The notes beneath the pieces are model-generated. The model was given only the letters and a program-made list of their open reading frames with translations. It had not been told where the DNA came from and ran no database searches. A program made the translations under genes and the position numbers. From Puccinia triticina (Eukaryota; Basidiomycota; Pucciniomycetes; Pucciniales; Pucciniaceae): a stretch of 64,000 nt of DNA. Below, in pieces: positions 22,462 through 34,652 of this stretch; within the stretch, counting starts at the first letter, position 1; every line of letters starts with the position of its first letter. The stretch covers positions 2,692,001 through 2,756,000 of the forward strand of contig NC_070567.1 in assembly GCF_026914185.1 (NCBI RefSeq), read 5' to 3'.

Positions 22462-23071
22462 CAAGGGTGTAACAGTTACACTATATAGTGTAGTGGTTAA
22501 CATGGTGATTTTTTCAATGGTGGGTCAGCTACCCTAACCATAGCTGTTAGCATGGCGTAGCGCAGTGCAAATGAGCTATCTTCTAGAGCAGTATTAGCAA
22601 AATTGTGCGCATCTGCGCTAACGCTTTGCACACAGGGTGCAAAGCTATTTTAGCTTGTAGCATAGCGTTAGCGCAGATGTGCACAATTGTGCTAACACTA
22701 AGCATGCAGGGCGCAAAAGTGTCTACGCTGCGCTACATTGCGTTTCGCGGCAAAAAATGCCTTTTTTCACTAAATGGGCCTTAGCGCACACAGCATAGCG
22801 TAGCGGCTGTAGCGGAGCGCCAATGCTAAATGAAAATTGATGCGCTGTTAGCACCGCTGAAAATTAGTGCAGCAGAGCAGCATTGCTGCCCTGAAAGTGG
22901 TATCCATACCTTCTGCCCTACCACTCTTTGGTTTTGCAAAAAGTACAGAATTGCTACTTTCCCCTGTGGTGCACTGATCATGATGGTTCCGCTTCACTAA
23001 TGCTTTTTGAGCTGGATGCACAGTGGTCCCCTGTTGCAATACACTCCTGTACTGTAGCAGTTACACCCTTG
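22462..23071. mobile_element. hAT-like non-autonomous element, about 610 bp
   Basis: The ends are inverted: CAAGGGTGTAACAGTTACA at the left and, read from the right, CAAGGGTGTAACTGCTACA (two mismatches). Short CAAGG/CCTTG termini and many internal GCGCTAACG/TAGCG repeats fit a hAT MITE. Flanks GTGAATTT (left) and GTGAATAT (right, if the last G is excluded) agree in 7 of 8 bases, consistent with an aged 8-bp duplication. No transposase frame is present. Confidence 0.65.
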
Positions 23072-23294
23072 TGAATATGAATATTATCTGCTGAACTGTG
23101 AGGCTCTGAACCAAAGAAAAAAGGGCCTTACAGTGGCTATTGCCATGACCTAATCAGTGATAGGGCTGAAACTGTTTATATTAAATCAAAATAGTGACTT
23201 TATTCTACTCATGTAGATTGCATAAAACATTGCTTGGCATTTAATATTTAAACTATGAATTTGGCAATTTTTCAGTGCTGAGGTGGGTGTTTTA

Positions 23295-24995
23295 CTACGT
23301 GGAATTATCAGTTACATTTACTATTTTGAAGTAGCCATTCTTGATGTCAGCCAACCAAAGTTCTTGGTTCTCATGTATCATACATTCCAGTCCAACTTTA
23401 AGCTTTTTAGAAGTGAGCTGAGAACCTTCTGACTGCAAAATCTGAAGATTGGGGTGATTTTTAAGGATAAATTCTGCTGGGTCTTTTCGCATGGGGAATT
23501 TTGCCTTCATACGGCCAAGGGCGGAAGCTATAAGAATAATAAATTTTCTTTTGTCAAATCAGACATCATGTGACATGATTGAAGCAAAAATAACAAACAA
23601 AATAATTTATTCAGTTTGACTCAAAGCTCTGTGCGAACCTCATCGGAACGCTTTTGTTTCTTTGTTGGGGGTTGATGCGTATTGGAGCATTCTTCAACAA
23701 TCGTTTGAATGGCCCGCCCATGGCTGTATGCCTCAAACATCTCTTTTGATTTCCAGTTTTTCTTTGCCACCGAAAGCCAGTATGGGTCATTGCTTAACTC
23801 CTTGCAGAAACTACCTGATGATGGGCTTTGTGTTGCAGCCAACATATAAAAAGTCAAATTATAAACATTTGCGACAGTGAAAAGCTATGTTGGAAGTGTG
23901 AATGGTCAGTATGATTTCTGAATGCCTGATGTGTGGCTAAGAGTAACTACAGACCTCAGAGTTGAGACGAATGATTTGCTTGAGGGCTTGTGCAGGTGTG
24001 CTTCCACTTTTTTCGATATCTTGCCCTGAAGCAAGCAGGATTTTCTCATGGTTGACCAGATTTTCATACAGGGGCTCATACAGCACTATTTCCTTGTTGC
24101 TGAGGGAATTGTTAGATTGCTGTTGATTGCCATGATTGCTGTTTGTTTCTCCATCGTCCAAGTTTTCATCCAAAGCACAATCTATTGGCAGTTTCGAGAA
24201 GTGACGAAAGACTCTGGTATTGAAAACTGATTTCTCATCTTCGGTGAGTGATTTCCATGCGTCCCCAAGGGTTTTGTTTCTCTCGTCCCATCCAACCAAG
24301 CATCCTTTTGGGGGAACTGAATAAAAGACTTTAGAATTTGCAAAAATCTCCTGATGAGCGTGATGAAATTGAATATTTTTACCTGGTGTCTCACCACTCT
24401 TAACACTAAAGGCCAGAAATTGACTGTAGCTGCTTTTGTTTTGAGTTGGTTTGTCCTCTCCACTGACAAAATGAATGCACACTAAATGAGAATGGGATTT
24501 AATTTTGATGTGATTTGAAATAACTCACAGCCAGCTATTGACCATCTTCTCAGATACTCTTCCAAGAATCGCAAGTATCAGCTTGATCTTGAGGTATTTG
24601 GTTTTATCGAAGTTGAGTAGCTCTTGGACTTCAGTTGGGATCCAATTTGAGTTCTTCTTTCTCTTGCTCAATACCTGCCGGAGTGATGGAATGTTCCACA
24701 AAGCCAGGTGATCCTTGAAGTTATCTAACGTGAAAGCAATTTCATCATGCGGTTCATCGGAGTCGGAGTCCTCATCCTGTTCGTTGCGGCTGCTACTGTT
24801 GTTGAAATCAAAATCGGTAGATTGTTGTTGGCCACTGTCATGATTTTGTCAAGAACGAACTGGTCCAGATCCTGCCCTCCCTCCCCTTCCTCCCCCTCCC
24901 CTCCCTCTCAGTGATGACGATCTACTTCCACGTGTTGGGCTTCCTTTTCCATGGCTGGTTGGCAAATTTTTGACAGTTGAACAGGTGGCCACCAT
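23295..24995 (-). pseudogene. Multi-exon nuclear-type protein gene (weak HMG-box similarity), in-frame TGA in exon 1
   Basis: Read on the minus strand. The ATG at 24995 starts a Ser/Thr- then Gly/Arg-rich (RGRGGGGRGG) segment, followed by a TGA at 24849-24851. The same frame continues through an acidic stretch (DEDSDSDEP) and a helical domain to a GTGAGT donor near 24532. A second exon (from about 24482) has SYSQFLAFS and LGDAWKSLTEDEKSVFN; the latter resembles the W-K-x-L-x-x-x-E-K core of HMG boxes. Later exons lie at 24100-23940, 23857-23621 (ending with the NLS-like PPTKKQKR) and 23520-23295. Exon borders after the second are approximate, and the first donor and next acceptor do not agree in phase. 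A nuclear DNA-associated role is inferred from NLS and composition only. The TGA again fits CGA decay. Confidence 0.5.
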
Positions 24996-25003
24996 TCTGC
25001 AAG

Positions 25004-26050
25004 GTGAGATGTGATGTGAGTTAAATTGCCAGTTAGATTTGGATTGGTCAAGCGGCCTGGATTTGATTGAATGAGGTGGTTGATGAGGTTGAGCTAATTT
25101 CACTTATTGCTTCCAAGTGAATGTGAGTGCACTTACCTACAAAATCCTGAGATTTGGGTAGATTGGTGGTGAACTTGGCAGCTGGAGAAAGTGAATTGAT
25201 TGGGTGGTTGGAATCAGAACGGTTGAGCAGCCTGTTGAATGGGGTGGGTGTTGAGGGTCAGCTGATTTCACTTATGTATTGGTTCCAAGTGAATGTGAGT
25301 GAGCTCACCTGGGAGATTAGTGGCAAAATTGGCAGCTGGAGAAAGCTTGACTTTGACTTGTGACTTAGAAAAATTTATGCATATGCAAACATGTGGGCTG
25401 GCCGAGTCAGCTCTGTATGCTATACGGCTATTAGCCAAGGATAGATTCATATTATCTTTGGTTTGAAGCCAAAGGATAATAATGACAAAACTCCTACAGT
25501 GTTGAACAACGCGGTCAGGGTTATGGATCAGGGCTCTGTAGAATGTAGTGAGGCCTGGTTTATAGGTCACAGGATGAAACAGAGGAAAAGCCTCTGGATT
25601 TTGGGGAGAGAAAGACGGGGATGTATTGGGGGAAGGTACCCCTACAGCAAGGGATCTGGGTCCTGAGTAAACAGACACTGGGCTGGAAGGAAGAAATGAA
25701 CTAAATACAATGCTGCAAGGGCAAAAGGCGCGAGCTCCAGGATTAGTCCGCTCCAGTTGCGAGGAGGAGATGGGTCACATGGGACATAATTTCAGTAGGG
25801 CTCCTGATGGTCTTCTGAACTATACAAGCTATGCCTCTGATGCAACAATCTGCAGCATGGAGCTGAGAGGTAAGAAGAGGCAGCACAGGATTACTGGGTG
25901 GGTCATGGCGGAGATCAATGTCCAAGAGCGGATGATGGGCGTTAGCAAGGAGTTTGTAGGGGTTGGTGGGCGCCTCAAGCACGTTGTTTTGGGAGCCAAA
26001 GTAGAAGCTCTGGAGGGCCTGGGTCCCCTCCGTCAGGTCGCTTCAAGGTG
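25004..26050. other. Intergenic, no supported gene
   Basis: The stretch 25100-25370 contains two related blocks (TTTCACTTAT..GGTTCCAAGTGAATGTGAGTG-like at about 25095 and 25267), an old duplication near the 5' end of the minus-strand gene. The overlapping short frames at 25710-26057 on both strands have no domain. Confidence 0.35.
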
Positions 26051-26232
26051 GCTTTGAGCTCATTGTCACTGGCGCTTGTTTGGGGGTCCGAATGATATGA
26101 GAGGTTGTCTGTTAGACATTGCTGCTGCTAGTGATGGTTTATGAGCTTTGAGCTCATTGTCACTGGCGCTTGTTTGGGGGTCCGAATGATATGAGAGGTT
26201 GTCTGTTAGACATTGCTGCTGCTAGTGATGGT
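26051..26232. repeat. Identical 88-bp direct duplication
   Basis: Positions 26051-26138 and 26145-26232 are identical over 88 bp, separated by six bases. Identity in such a decayed region implies a very recent duplication or an assembly artefact. Confidence 0.95.
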
Positions 26233-26430
26233 GGTGGGCGTCCTGGGTCAGCTTATTGGACACTTTTTGCGGCTACTTACGTCTGCTCTTTTTGCGGGTG
26301 TCTCTTTTTGCGGGTGTTGTTTGATGCATTGCCAAGGTGTGAGCCGCGCCTCCTGCGTACTCACAGGAACAATCACCAGACTTTCACAGACAACGGACCG
26401 GGCGCCCTCTTAATCCCAGTTTCCCGGCCC

Positions 26431-26560
26431 CCTCCTAACTCAGTAGGGAAGTACTAAGACTTCCCCTGAGTCAGGTGAGCAAGAGCCTTTTCATTCTTTC
26501 CCCCTCTTTCTCTCTCTCTTCTTGTAGTTAGTAGGGAAGTACTAAGACTTCCCCTGAGTT
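26431..26560. repeat. Second copy of the paired 30-bp repeat, inverse of 3560-3690
   Basis: AGTAGGGAAGTACTAAGACT plus TCCCCTGAGT occurs at about 26431 and 26527, with a pyrimidine-rich spacer. The set is the reverse complement of the arrangement at 3560-3690. Confidence 0.6.
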
Positions 26561-26592
26561 AGATCCTTTGCAAAGCAGATACAGAGGCTCTA

Positions 26593-26615
26593 CCCCCCCC
26601 CCCCCCCCCCCCCCC
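26593..26615. repeat. Poly-C homopolymer, about 23 nt
   Basis: A run of C after GGCTCTA. Its exact length is unreliable with most sequencing chemistries. A G-quadruplex is possible on the complementary strand. Confidence 0.9.
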
Positions 26616-27214
26616 TTGTCCTTGCCTCGTCAGTGCAGCGCTCCTTAGCAAACGCTTACACAAGGCTGCGAAGGGGAGAGGCAACTGTAGGTGGTAGCGT
26701 TGTGGCTGTGGCTGCATTGTCAAGGCGGAGGAGGGTCTGGTCCTGTCTGTTCTAGCCTGGAAAAACATTTGGAGTGGGATCTGGATGGCATATAAAGGAG
26801 GGGCTGATACAAGCCTAGCATTGCCTAGAGATGGCTTTTGGGTACCGCTACCACCTGGCGGGTGCGGCAGGTGCCTGTGAGGTACCCGCCAAGTGGTACT
26901 GGGTGCGGTACCAGGTATGTGGCTCTGGCTGGAGAAGCAGTGGGGTTCCTGGGTACCACCTGCCTGCACCTGCCCTAAACCCCCTATTACCAGATTGCCA
27001 CACTGCATCAACTATCCGCACGGACAAAGTTGTCCAACAAGTAGTTGGACAAACTTTGTCCAACAAGCCTGGCAGCCCAGGATCAAACATTGTGCAACTC
27101 ATCGGACAAAGTCTGTCCAAAAACTGCTCAGAAAATCTAGTCCAAGCGGTCAATTGCTGCAGTGCCAAGACGCTATGGACTTGGACCAGCTCTCCTAGAA
27201 GAATACAACCCTCT
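26616..27214. other. GC-richer repeat DNA with GGTACC and TTGTCCAAC palindromes
   Basis: The 26840-26960 block repeats GGTACC-centred motifs also found at 27595-27690. The 27020-27125 block repeats GGACAAAGTTTGTCC-like inverted repeats. Open frames are by-products and no gene is supported. Confidence 0.4.
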
Positions 27215-27560
27215 CGGTGAGCTGGGCCACAACCAGCTCCCTAGGAAGCTTACCCTCGGCAAGCTGGTGTAAAGATTCAGCTCACCAAGAGATAAGGATT
27301 CCTTTTGGCGAACTGGTCAAAATCCAGCTTGCCACATGGAATATTTACCTCTCGGCGAGCTGGTCAAATTCCAGCTTGGCAAGAGGTATTTATTCCTCTT
27401 GGAGAGCTGGTCAAAGTCCAGCTCGCCGAGAGGGGTGTATTCCTTGCGGCAAGCTGGTCAAAGTCCAGCTTGCCAAAAGGAACACTTACCTCTCGGCAAG
27501 CTGGTCAAAGTGCAGCTTGCCAAGAGGTATGTATTCTTCTTGGCACACTGGGCTTTGGGA
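27215..27560. repeat. Tandem array of long palindromic units, about 62 bp
   Basis: Six to seven units on the theme CTCGGCAAGCTGG-TCAAAGT-CCAGCTTGCCAAGAGG. Each unit is a hairpin with a stem of about 13 bp, and units are joined by short A/T-rich linkers. Arms co-vary between units (GGCGAGCTGG with CCAGCTCGCC, GGCAAGCTGG with CCAGCTTGCC), which keeps the pairing. Confidence 0.85.
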
Positions 27561-27709
27561 TGTTTTGGAGAGCAAGTATCACGGGTATATTGCCTCTGGT
27601 ACCACCGGTACCCGCCCAGGCAGTACCAGGTGCGGTACCAGGTGCCGGCTTTTGGTCAAAAAGTCACCCGGTACCCAGACCCGCTACGGGTACCTGGGTC
27701 CCAAATGCC

Positions 27710-27842
27710 AACTCTAGCATTGCCTGGCAAATGCCTAGCATTGCTTGGCAAATGCCTAGCATTGCTTGGCAAATGCCTAGCAGTGCTTGGCAAATGCCTA
27801 GCATTGCCTGGCAAATGCCTAGCATTGCCTGGCAAATGCCTG
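27710..27842. repeat. 21-bp minisatellite with palindromic unit, about six copies
   Basis: The unit CATTGCTTGGCAAATGCCTAG repeats about six times with T/C and CATT/CAGT variants. GCATT..AATGC and GC..TTGGC arms allow each unit to fold. Confidence 0.9.
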
Positions 27843-30379
27843 ATTGGGGGGAGAAGGGGAAAGGGAATGTGAATACAAGTAGGCATAGTGGATTGAAGGG
27901 GAATAGAAAGAATTGAGGTTGAATTAAAATATGCAAAATGAGCATCCCTAAGATGTGTCATGTTGTAAGCCCTGATCCCTGGAGTCTTACAAGAACCTTT
28001 CACAGAATTTCTCTCAGTATTACATAAGCAAATAGTACTTAGTCTCCTTGTTCTCCTTCCCTGGTACGGCAGAGAGTTTCACCCTCTCCAGGCTAGGTAA
28101 GCTACTTTTGATTCTTCTCATTCTATTAGTTGTTCTAGTTATACTTACATAACAGATATCTTCACTCTCTCCCAGCTAGTTACCTGAAATACAGCCCCCA
28201 CATTGGTACTAGAAGGCTCTTGGGCTTTTGCCTTGTCTCTAGTGCCCCCTTGACAACGCTCAGTGAAGTACTCAAACGGAGTCCTTCCACACGTTCAAAG
28301 GGTTCCTCAATGTCATTGATAAAAGACCAGCCCTTGTGCCTCAAGAAATGTTGCATGTGCTTTGCTTTGCTTCAAAAATTATGAATTGACCAAAGTGGAG
28401 CGGGGGGCACTTCACAGCCAGCCCAAAAAGAAACAGTGCAAGCAGATTCCTACTGCGCTCAGTTTGGCCACGCTTCTTATTCCTGCTGTGCTCAGAGTGG
28501 CCACGCTTCTTGTCCTGCCTATAAAGCAAAAGCAAATTGCAGATATTGTTCTAACTCTGCAAAATAAGCCCAGTGCAGCGCTGTAGCACTCCCAAGGCAC
28601 CGCGTGATGTGCTTCTGTGAGTTTTTTGCGCCTGCTGTACTGCAGGGAAGAGCAGCGCTTACTGCTGTGCTGAGTTCACAAAAAGACACCGCTGTGCTGC
28701 GTGCAGAACGCTTCTCCAGCTCAATGGGCGGAATTGGTAATTCTGGTATGTTTTTCTATGACTTTATCTAGAAAGATTGGATAGGCCATCAGCTGTTTAT
28801 GAAACATTGATCCTTTAGATATATCACACTGCTTAACTTTGGTACAGGTTGTTAAGAAAGCCAGTTAGAAAAATCTACAGAAATATTTTCCCCCTCTTTT
28901 TTTTTATCTATACACTCTCAATACACACTTTATTACAAGATCTTCACCCAATTCATGCTCAATAAGTTCTTCATCATTTTATTTTTATTTTTGCTTTTAT
29001 CTCCTGCCCTTTTTTTTTCCCCGGTTATCCCTGCTATCTTTCTGCCAAACTACAGTGCTTTGCAGTGCTCTGATTCATAATATTTACTCACAAATTAAGC
29101 ACAACTAGAGGCCAAGTCGGCTTTGCCGCTGAAAACTCTGGTTCCTAGATTTTTGGGTGCCTGTTGCAATTTTTCACTGTAAATAATTGCTTGGATGAAT
29201 GGTGTTTGTTGGTAAAGCTTTTAAAACTATAAATTAAAGGATGAAAAGCTTTCCCATGAAATGCTTCAGAATCTATTTTTAAATTCCAATTCAAGATCTC
29301 CTGTAGGTCTTCAGGTTGGATATTTGGGATGTTGTAGAAGCTACATTTGTTCCGGCTATCAAAACCCAGGGTATATAACAAGGATGCGCCAACATAAGTG
29401 TTGGAGCAAGGACAAATGATGTGTGCTCTGAAATTTTATCCAATCACTCTAGGCACTGATTGGGGCTGCAAGCGCTGCTGTCACCTTCAAGTCTACTGTT
29501 AATGATTAGTCAGCCAACATTGTATGAAAGAAAAGTCCCGCCACTGCGTTGCTGGAGGATTGTGAATCCTCGAAGGGACAATTGGTGGTGGCAAGGCTAG
29601 GAACAGCCTTGCAGTTTTGAAGCAGGGGAGCGGATGGTGTACTCCCGTCTGGGATGTAGATTGGACAGGCGGAATCATAACGGCATTGAGGATCCCAATC
29701 ATGAAGTGGAGGAGAATCAAGCTGCTGGTGCAGCCAATGCTGGCGGAGAAATGAATGATAACGGGTCTCATACCGGTTCAGACAGCCTGCCAGACAATCT
29801 TGGCTTGTGCGGGCTGCGGCTGATGAAGAAGGCGTTGATAGCCTGGGCTTTGGGATGGTGTATCTGGTGGGTGGCCCGCAGCGACTCGGCGATCAGCTTG
29901 AGCACATCTATGGCCGTGGGGAGCTCGTTGGAGTTTGGGTCATCCTTGATACTGGATATACCTGTTTGAGTATGGCGCTGGGAAGCAGTTGAACTTGTAG
30001 GATCACACCTGGGGCCCACATACACCCTTGTATTGATGTACAAAAATGCTGCGCCCTTTGGCTATGTTTTTGGGATGCTCATAATCTAACCAATTAAATG
30101 AGAAGTAAACCAGGCGACCTCATTGTAAGTTTTCTGATGAAGATGATGGCCAAAGAGAACAGAAGGAACGGGAAAGCAAGTCTCACCAATGTTGATCCTA
30201 TAAAACCCTACTTTTGGCAGAGCTGACAATGATCGGCAAATTTATGCATAGCGTGTTTCAACTTGATGATTTGTTGGAAACTCCTGGTGATTTCTGCCCT
30301 TGCACCACCGACCAAGAGCAGGCACCGTAGTTTAGTGTTTTGATATTTCATTATTGCAATCTCACCAAGATTGCCCTTT
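27843..30379. other. Intergenic, no clearly supported gene
   Basis: The 28560-28720 block is rich in CAGCGCTGTGCTG-type motifs like those near 31050 and 32150, and probably belongs to a non-autonomous DNA element family. The minus strand from 30043 to 29500 has a protein-like but multiply stopped frame that I do not recognise. Confidence 0.3.
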
Positions 30380-30865
30380 ATGAAAAAAGGAACTTTACTG
30401 ACTTGTTGTCAAGAATCCGCAGGTTGGGCGAGTTGGGTGTTGTGGCGCCGCATGGCGGTGATTGTTGTTGCCAAGCCCATACTGTGCAGGGTGGGGCCTG
30501 GTGGGGCTATATACACTACATACATAGCTTGCTGGATCGAGTCGGACATAGGTGTGCATAAAAGGAGGTCCTCTTGGGTGTGATTAATATTCCCCAGGAC
30601 AATCTCTGCCACTGTAATTCCAGCTGGTGGTTTGTCCTCACCCCCCTCTGCTGTTGCACTTGCACAGTTTGAGGGGTTAATCTTGGTGACCCCCCTTTGC
30701 AATTGCCTTAAATCCGGCGCGCTGGGGGTCACCTGCCCAATACTTGCACCCTCTCTAGAAGAGCATGGCCGGTATTGGGCTGGTTGTTTTGATTGTGTGG
30801 GCAGTTTATTATTATTATTATTATTTTGTAGGGGAAACCCTTGATTTTTGTTTTTCTGTTTGTCT
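30380..30865 (-). mobile_element. Relic of the same non-LTR-type element as 59085-59760
   Basis: Read on the minus strand, it opens with a GGGTTTCCCCTACAAA block (near 30840) and contains CTCAAACTGTGCAAGTGCAA then CAGC(A/G)GAGGGGGTGAGGAC. It goes on to diverged sequence that follows the plus-strand 59385-59620 order motif by motif. A long frame crosses it, but the upstream half is low-complexity, so I treat the frame as a relic rather than a gene. Family assignment depends on the RNase H-bearing copy at 59.3-60.7 kb. Confidence 0.5.
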
Positions 30866-33800
30866 GTCTTTAATAAACTCAGATAAGGCCCCTGCAAACC
30901 TGCTTTTTCCCGCGTAAAGCACTCTTTTTTTGGGCTGAATGTAGAGCTGCAACAGCGCTGATTCAGCACGCTGCAAGAAAAATAAATATTCTCTTGACTC
31001 CAAAGCTGAAGAAGCAGCAGCAGCAGGCCGCCCACTACACTGTAGGGAAGCGCAGCACACCAAAAAACAGCTGTGCTAACGGCTGCACTGCACTTTTTGC
31101 AGCAAAGCACGGACAACATTGCCTAAAGTAAAGGAAGATCTTAAGCATTGGCCACAAAGAAACTGATTGATACAAAGATGGTTGGGAGCAACATGCCCAC
31201 CATCTGCCTGCTTGATTTGTATGATTTTTTCCAACTTGTCTTTGATGAAGGTTGTACTGAAACAAATATGCATGGTCACCAATTTGGCATTCATATCTGG
31301 TGTACAGCATTTGCATTCAATAATTTTTCAGAGGGCTGCCTTTCCATCCTTTTCCAAATCACCTGCTAGAGCAGGTGAGGTTTGCAAGGAGGAAGTATAC
31401 ATACAGACACGAGCACTGAGATCAATGATTTGTGTTGTTGTGGGAAAAGTTCCTCCTCTGTAAGACAAGCTACACCCGCCAGTTATGTTGGTGGCTTGCC
31501 AGGAATGGAGACTTTGGCCTTTGAACATGCCCTAGTAGCCCCATAAGGTTCTTGTCAAGGGTGGACAATAAAGGATGGTGGTATGTTTAATCGCAAGCGG
31601 TCAAGTTGTCCTCCACAAGTGCGGGGTGTGCTGTTGCAGTTTTGCTTTCAGTAATGGCAAATCCAAAGTGAATCAAGGTAGGAGTTGATGTGCAAGAAGT
31701 AATCTTCCTTGCTCCTTCATTCTGCCGAGTGAGTCCAGGGGAAGGTGTCTAGTTTGGATCTGATTGATCCAGGAGATAAGCTTGGAGGTGTTGGCGCAGA
31801 TGATTAATTTGGCTTCCAAAATACACAATTTGCAGGATAACAGTTCTCCATAATTGGGAGATGTCTCCCCCAAAAAGGCAATATAAAAACTGTTTCCAGG
31901 ATCTTTCAATGAATAATTTGGCCTTGTTAGCATATAGCAACAGAATTTTGGTTTCCTCAATCAGATTACCAGCTCTGATCTTTTCATCATCATGCAAAAG
32001 TGCTTTCTTTGAAAAGTATGTTTGTAGCGCAATAATCCATTGCAGGAAAGGCTTAAACTCTTAGAACAGTCCCCGTAAGTGAGGTCCATCTGTTATACAT
32101 AATTAATATAAATCAATAAAACAGTAAAACCACTACACTACAAACAGCGCAACAGTTTTTAGGGGTGCATCGCTGTGCTGAAAATCAGCAGGACAAGCGC
32201 TGTGCTAACCACTGATTATTTGAAGCAGAAAACCTGCAAATTCCAGCGCCCCTAAATCAGCGGGCAATCAGTGGTCAACCGCTGTTCTGACGCTTGTTTC
32301 AGCGGAAAACCACTGAAAATCAACGCAGCACAGCAGAATGAACGCTGCTTACTGCTTTTTCATCATCAGCGCACTGATTTTGCAGCGCCCCAACATCTTC
32401 ATAAGGAACATGTTGAGGTGTGGTCCAATGGGGGGGCAGGTTTATTGGGTGAATGAAACTGTGTAGTTAACATGCTGGCAGCGCCGCTGTCACTGCACCC
32501 ATGTTCAGCGCCTAGTGGGGCGCAGCAAAATCAGCTTGCTGAAGGGTAAAAAGAGGTCAGCATCTGTCAGTGGCCTTCAGCGGTCATTCCCCTTTGCTGC
32601 TCTGATTTTCAGCAATAGCGCCCTTCAGTAAATGGTGGGCCGCTAAGCGTTAGCGTAGCGGCAAAAAGCGCCTGCCAATTTTGAATAGCGTTAGCGCGCT
32701 GTTAGCGTTGCTACGCTGCGCTAACAGCGCGCAAGTTCTTTGTTAGCATTAGCGCGCCGCTACAGTTGCTAAGCTACGCTATGCTGCGCTACAGCGCTTT
32801 TAGCGTAAAAAGAGGCCTTTTTTCCCGCTAGAAGCGCTGTAGCGCAGCGTAGCGCGCGCTCTTTGGCGCCTTTGGTGTGTAGTTTTAGCACAATTTCTCG
32901 CTTCTGCGCTAACGCCACTCTAACAGCTAAATTGGCTGCACACCCTGTGCACGTAGTGTTAGCACGGAGATGGTGCAATTCCGCTAACGCTACGCTAAAA
33001 GTAAGCGGAATTCTTGTCAGCTATGTTTATGAAACTCAGGGTAAAAACCCGTCAGAAATAAGGGATTTTGCCCTAGTACTATAACTGTACTGAAATAAAA
33101 CACTGGCAATAATGTGCCAAACTTGTTACGTGGTATTTAGCCACTACAAGGGTTTAAACACTCTTATATAAGAGGAGAATATTTGTAATTAATAAGGTTT
33201 ACTTATTAATAACAGGGATATATAAGGTTTTGACGTAGAAAAAGCTGGTAAGCGCTTAAACTGATTGGCTGCGCGTCAGAGGCGGAAGTCTTACAGCAAC
33301 TATTTATAAAGATTTAACTGTAATAAATGCTTATAAGGGATGTTGGCAATTTTAGAGTTAAGATCTAGTGGGTTTCGTGCCAAAAGGGCAGAAATAAAGG
33401 AAGTGTTGGCTTTAATAAGCCAGAGGAGAATTTTCACGAGTTAACTTACAGGTTAATGGGTGGTGAAATGTCTGGGGGGACAATTCCAGTGGATCAATTA
33501 CCTCCTTAAATACTGGAGAGGTCTTTGAGGGCGCTGAAATATTTTCATTGGTTTTGGCTATGGGTAAATGCCAAGAGTAGACGTGTAATCTGCTTTGGTT
33601 ATGGGTATTTTATTTGTACAATATTACACAACTTCCCTTACTCCCACACATGACATTTGTGTAACCAATTGTCATGTGAAATAGCTTAACATGAAGTGTA
33701 ATATCAATTTGTACTGAGTGTTACTCTCACCCGTGGTTCCTGTTTCACGGGGGAAAGGTATTTTACTAATTAATATAATTTTATGTATTTTAATTTATGT

Positions 33801-34605
33801 AAAGATTTTTTATGTAGTTTTCCTGCTCTTTGGAGCGCTTTATGGCAATATGTACATATATGAAAAAAAATGTATGAAGGAGTAGGAATGAGGGGTTACT
33901 TTGAGTGGGTGACCCCCCTTAATTTAACCCGAGGATTCTGAATATTCAATAATATTTCAGGATTTGTAAATAGTTTACTAGTTTTTTTGCAGACTTTAGG
34001 ATACTTGTTGTATCTCTAAGGCTGACAATTCTGCTACGCTACCGTTAGCATAGCTGGACCACCGTTGCTTCAGCATTGCTGCGCTAACGCTGATCAAAAG
34101 CATGCTTACGCGGCAAACTGCTGAATTCAGTTTTAGCACAGCGCTCTAACCGCTGAATTCAGCGTTAGCGCAGCGCTCTAAGCTCTGCGCTAACGCTGGT
34201 TGGGATGGGGGATCAGTGGCATATGGCTGCACTGCGCTAAAAGTGCCGCTGATGTCAGCTCAGCGCAGCGGTTTCACCTTTGATCAATATGATCACACGT
34301 CAAGTGAGGGGTGGGAGTGAGTGATGACCTAGGTTCAGTTTTGAGGAGCCAAAGCTGATAAAAAAAACTCTGGTTCATTTCAACTTGAGCAACTGGCTGA
34401 ATGCCGGAAATGGAAGACGCAAGTCCTGGGATGTTACAGGCCAGAGAATAGGCTTGTCAAGGTGCTGCGTAAAAGTTGGTTGAGTGTGTGGATCCTTCAA
34501 ATCTAATGAGCAGGTACTCTAGCCAGATATGGTGGTAGTGATATTCACACTTCCTCCGCAGCACTTATTTGGTTGTATCCTAAGTTGTATACACCACGGG
34601 TCGTG
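30866..34605. other. Intergenic; CAGCG and TAGCG/CGCTAACG-rich blocks, no supported gene
   Basis: Blocks at about 30900-31110, 32120-32640, 32640-33010 and 34025-34275 are dense in GCGCTAACG, TAGCG or CAGCGCTG motifs on both strands, as in the hAT-like element at 22462. They are probably non-autonomous DNA transposon bodies whose ends I could not place. The rest (31110-32100, 33010-34020) is AT-rich without a sustained frame. Confidence 0.4.
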
Positions 34606-34652
34606 CCGGATGTCCATGGGACACCCTTTTGCAGATGTCCCTGGACATCCGG
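34606..34652. repeat. Hairpin, 17-bp stem
   Basis: CCGGATGTCCATGGGACA pairs with TGTCCCTGGACATCCGG across a 12-nt loop, with a single bulged T. Outer CACCAC/GTGTGG bases extend the pairing weakly. Confidence 0.75.

Noticed and set aside
27217..27916. Frames of 166-203 residues at 27.2-27.9 kb
   Set aside because: All three plus-strand frames are open because of the palindromic repeats; the peptides are repeat translations with no domain.
30409..31119. A 236-residue minus-strand frame as a gene
   Set aside because: Half is low-complexity (poly-Asn, CAGCG-rich DNA) and the other half is homologous to the relic at 59.4 kb; no start, domain or splice support.
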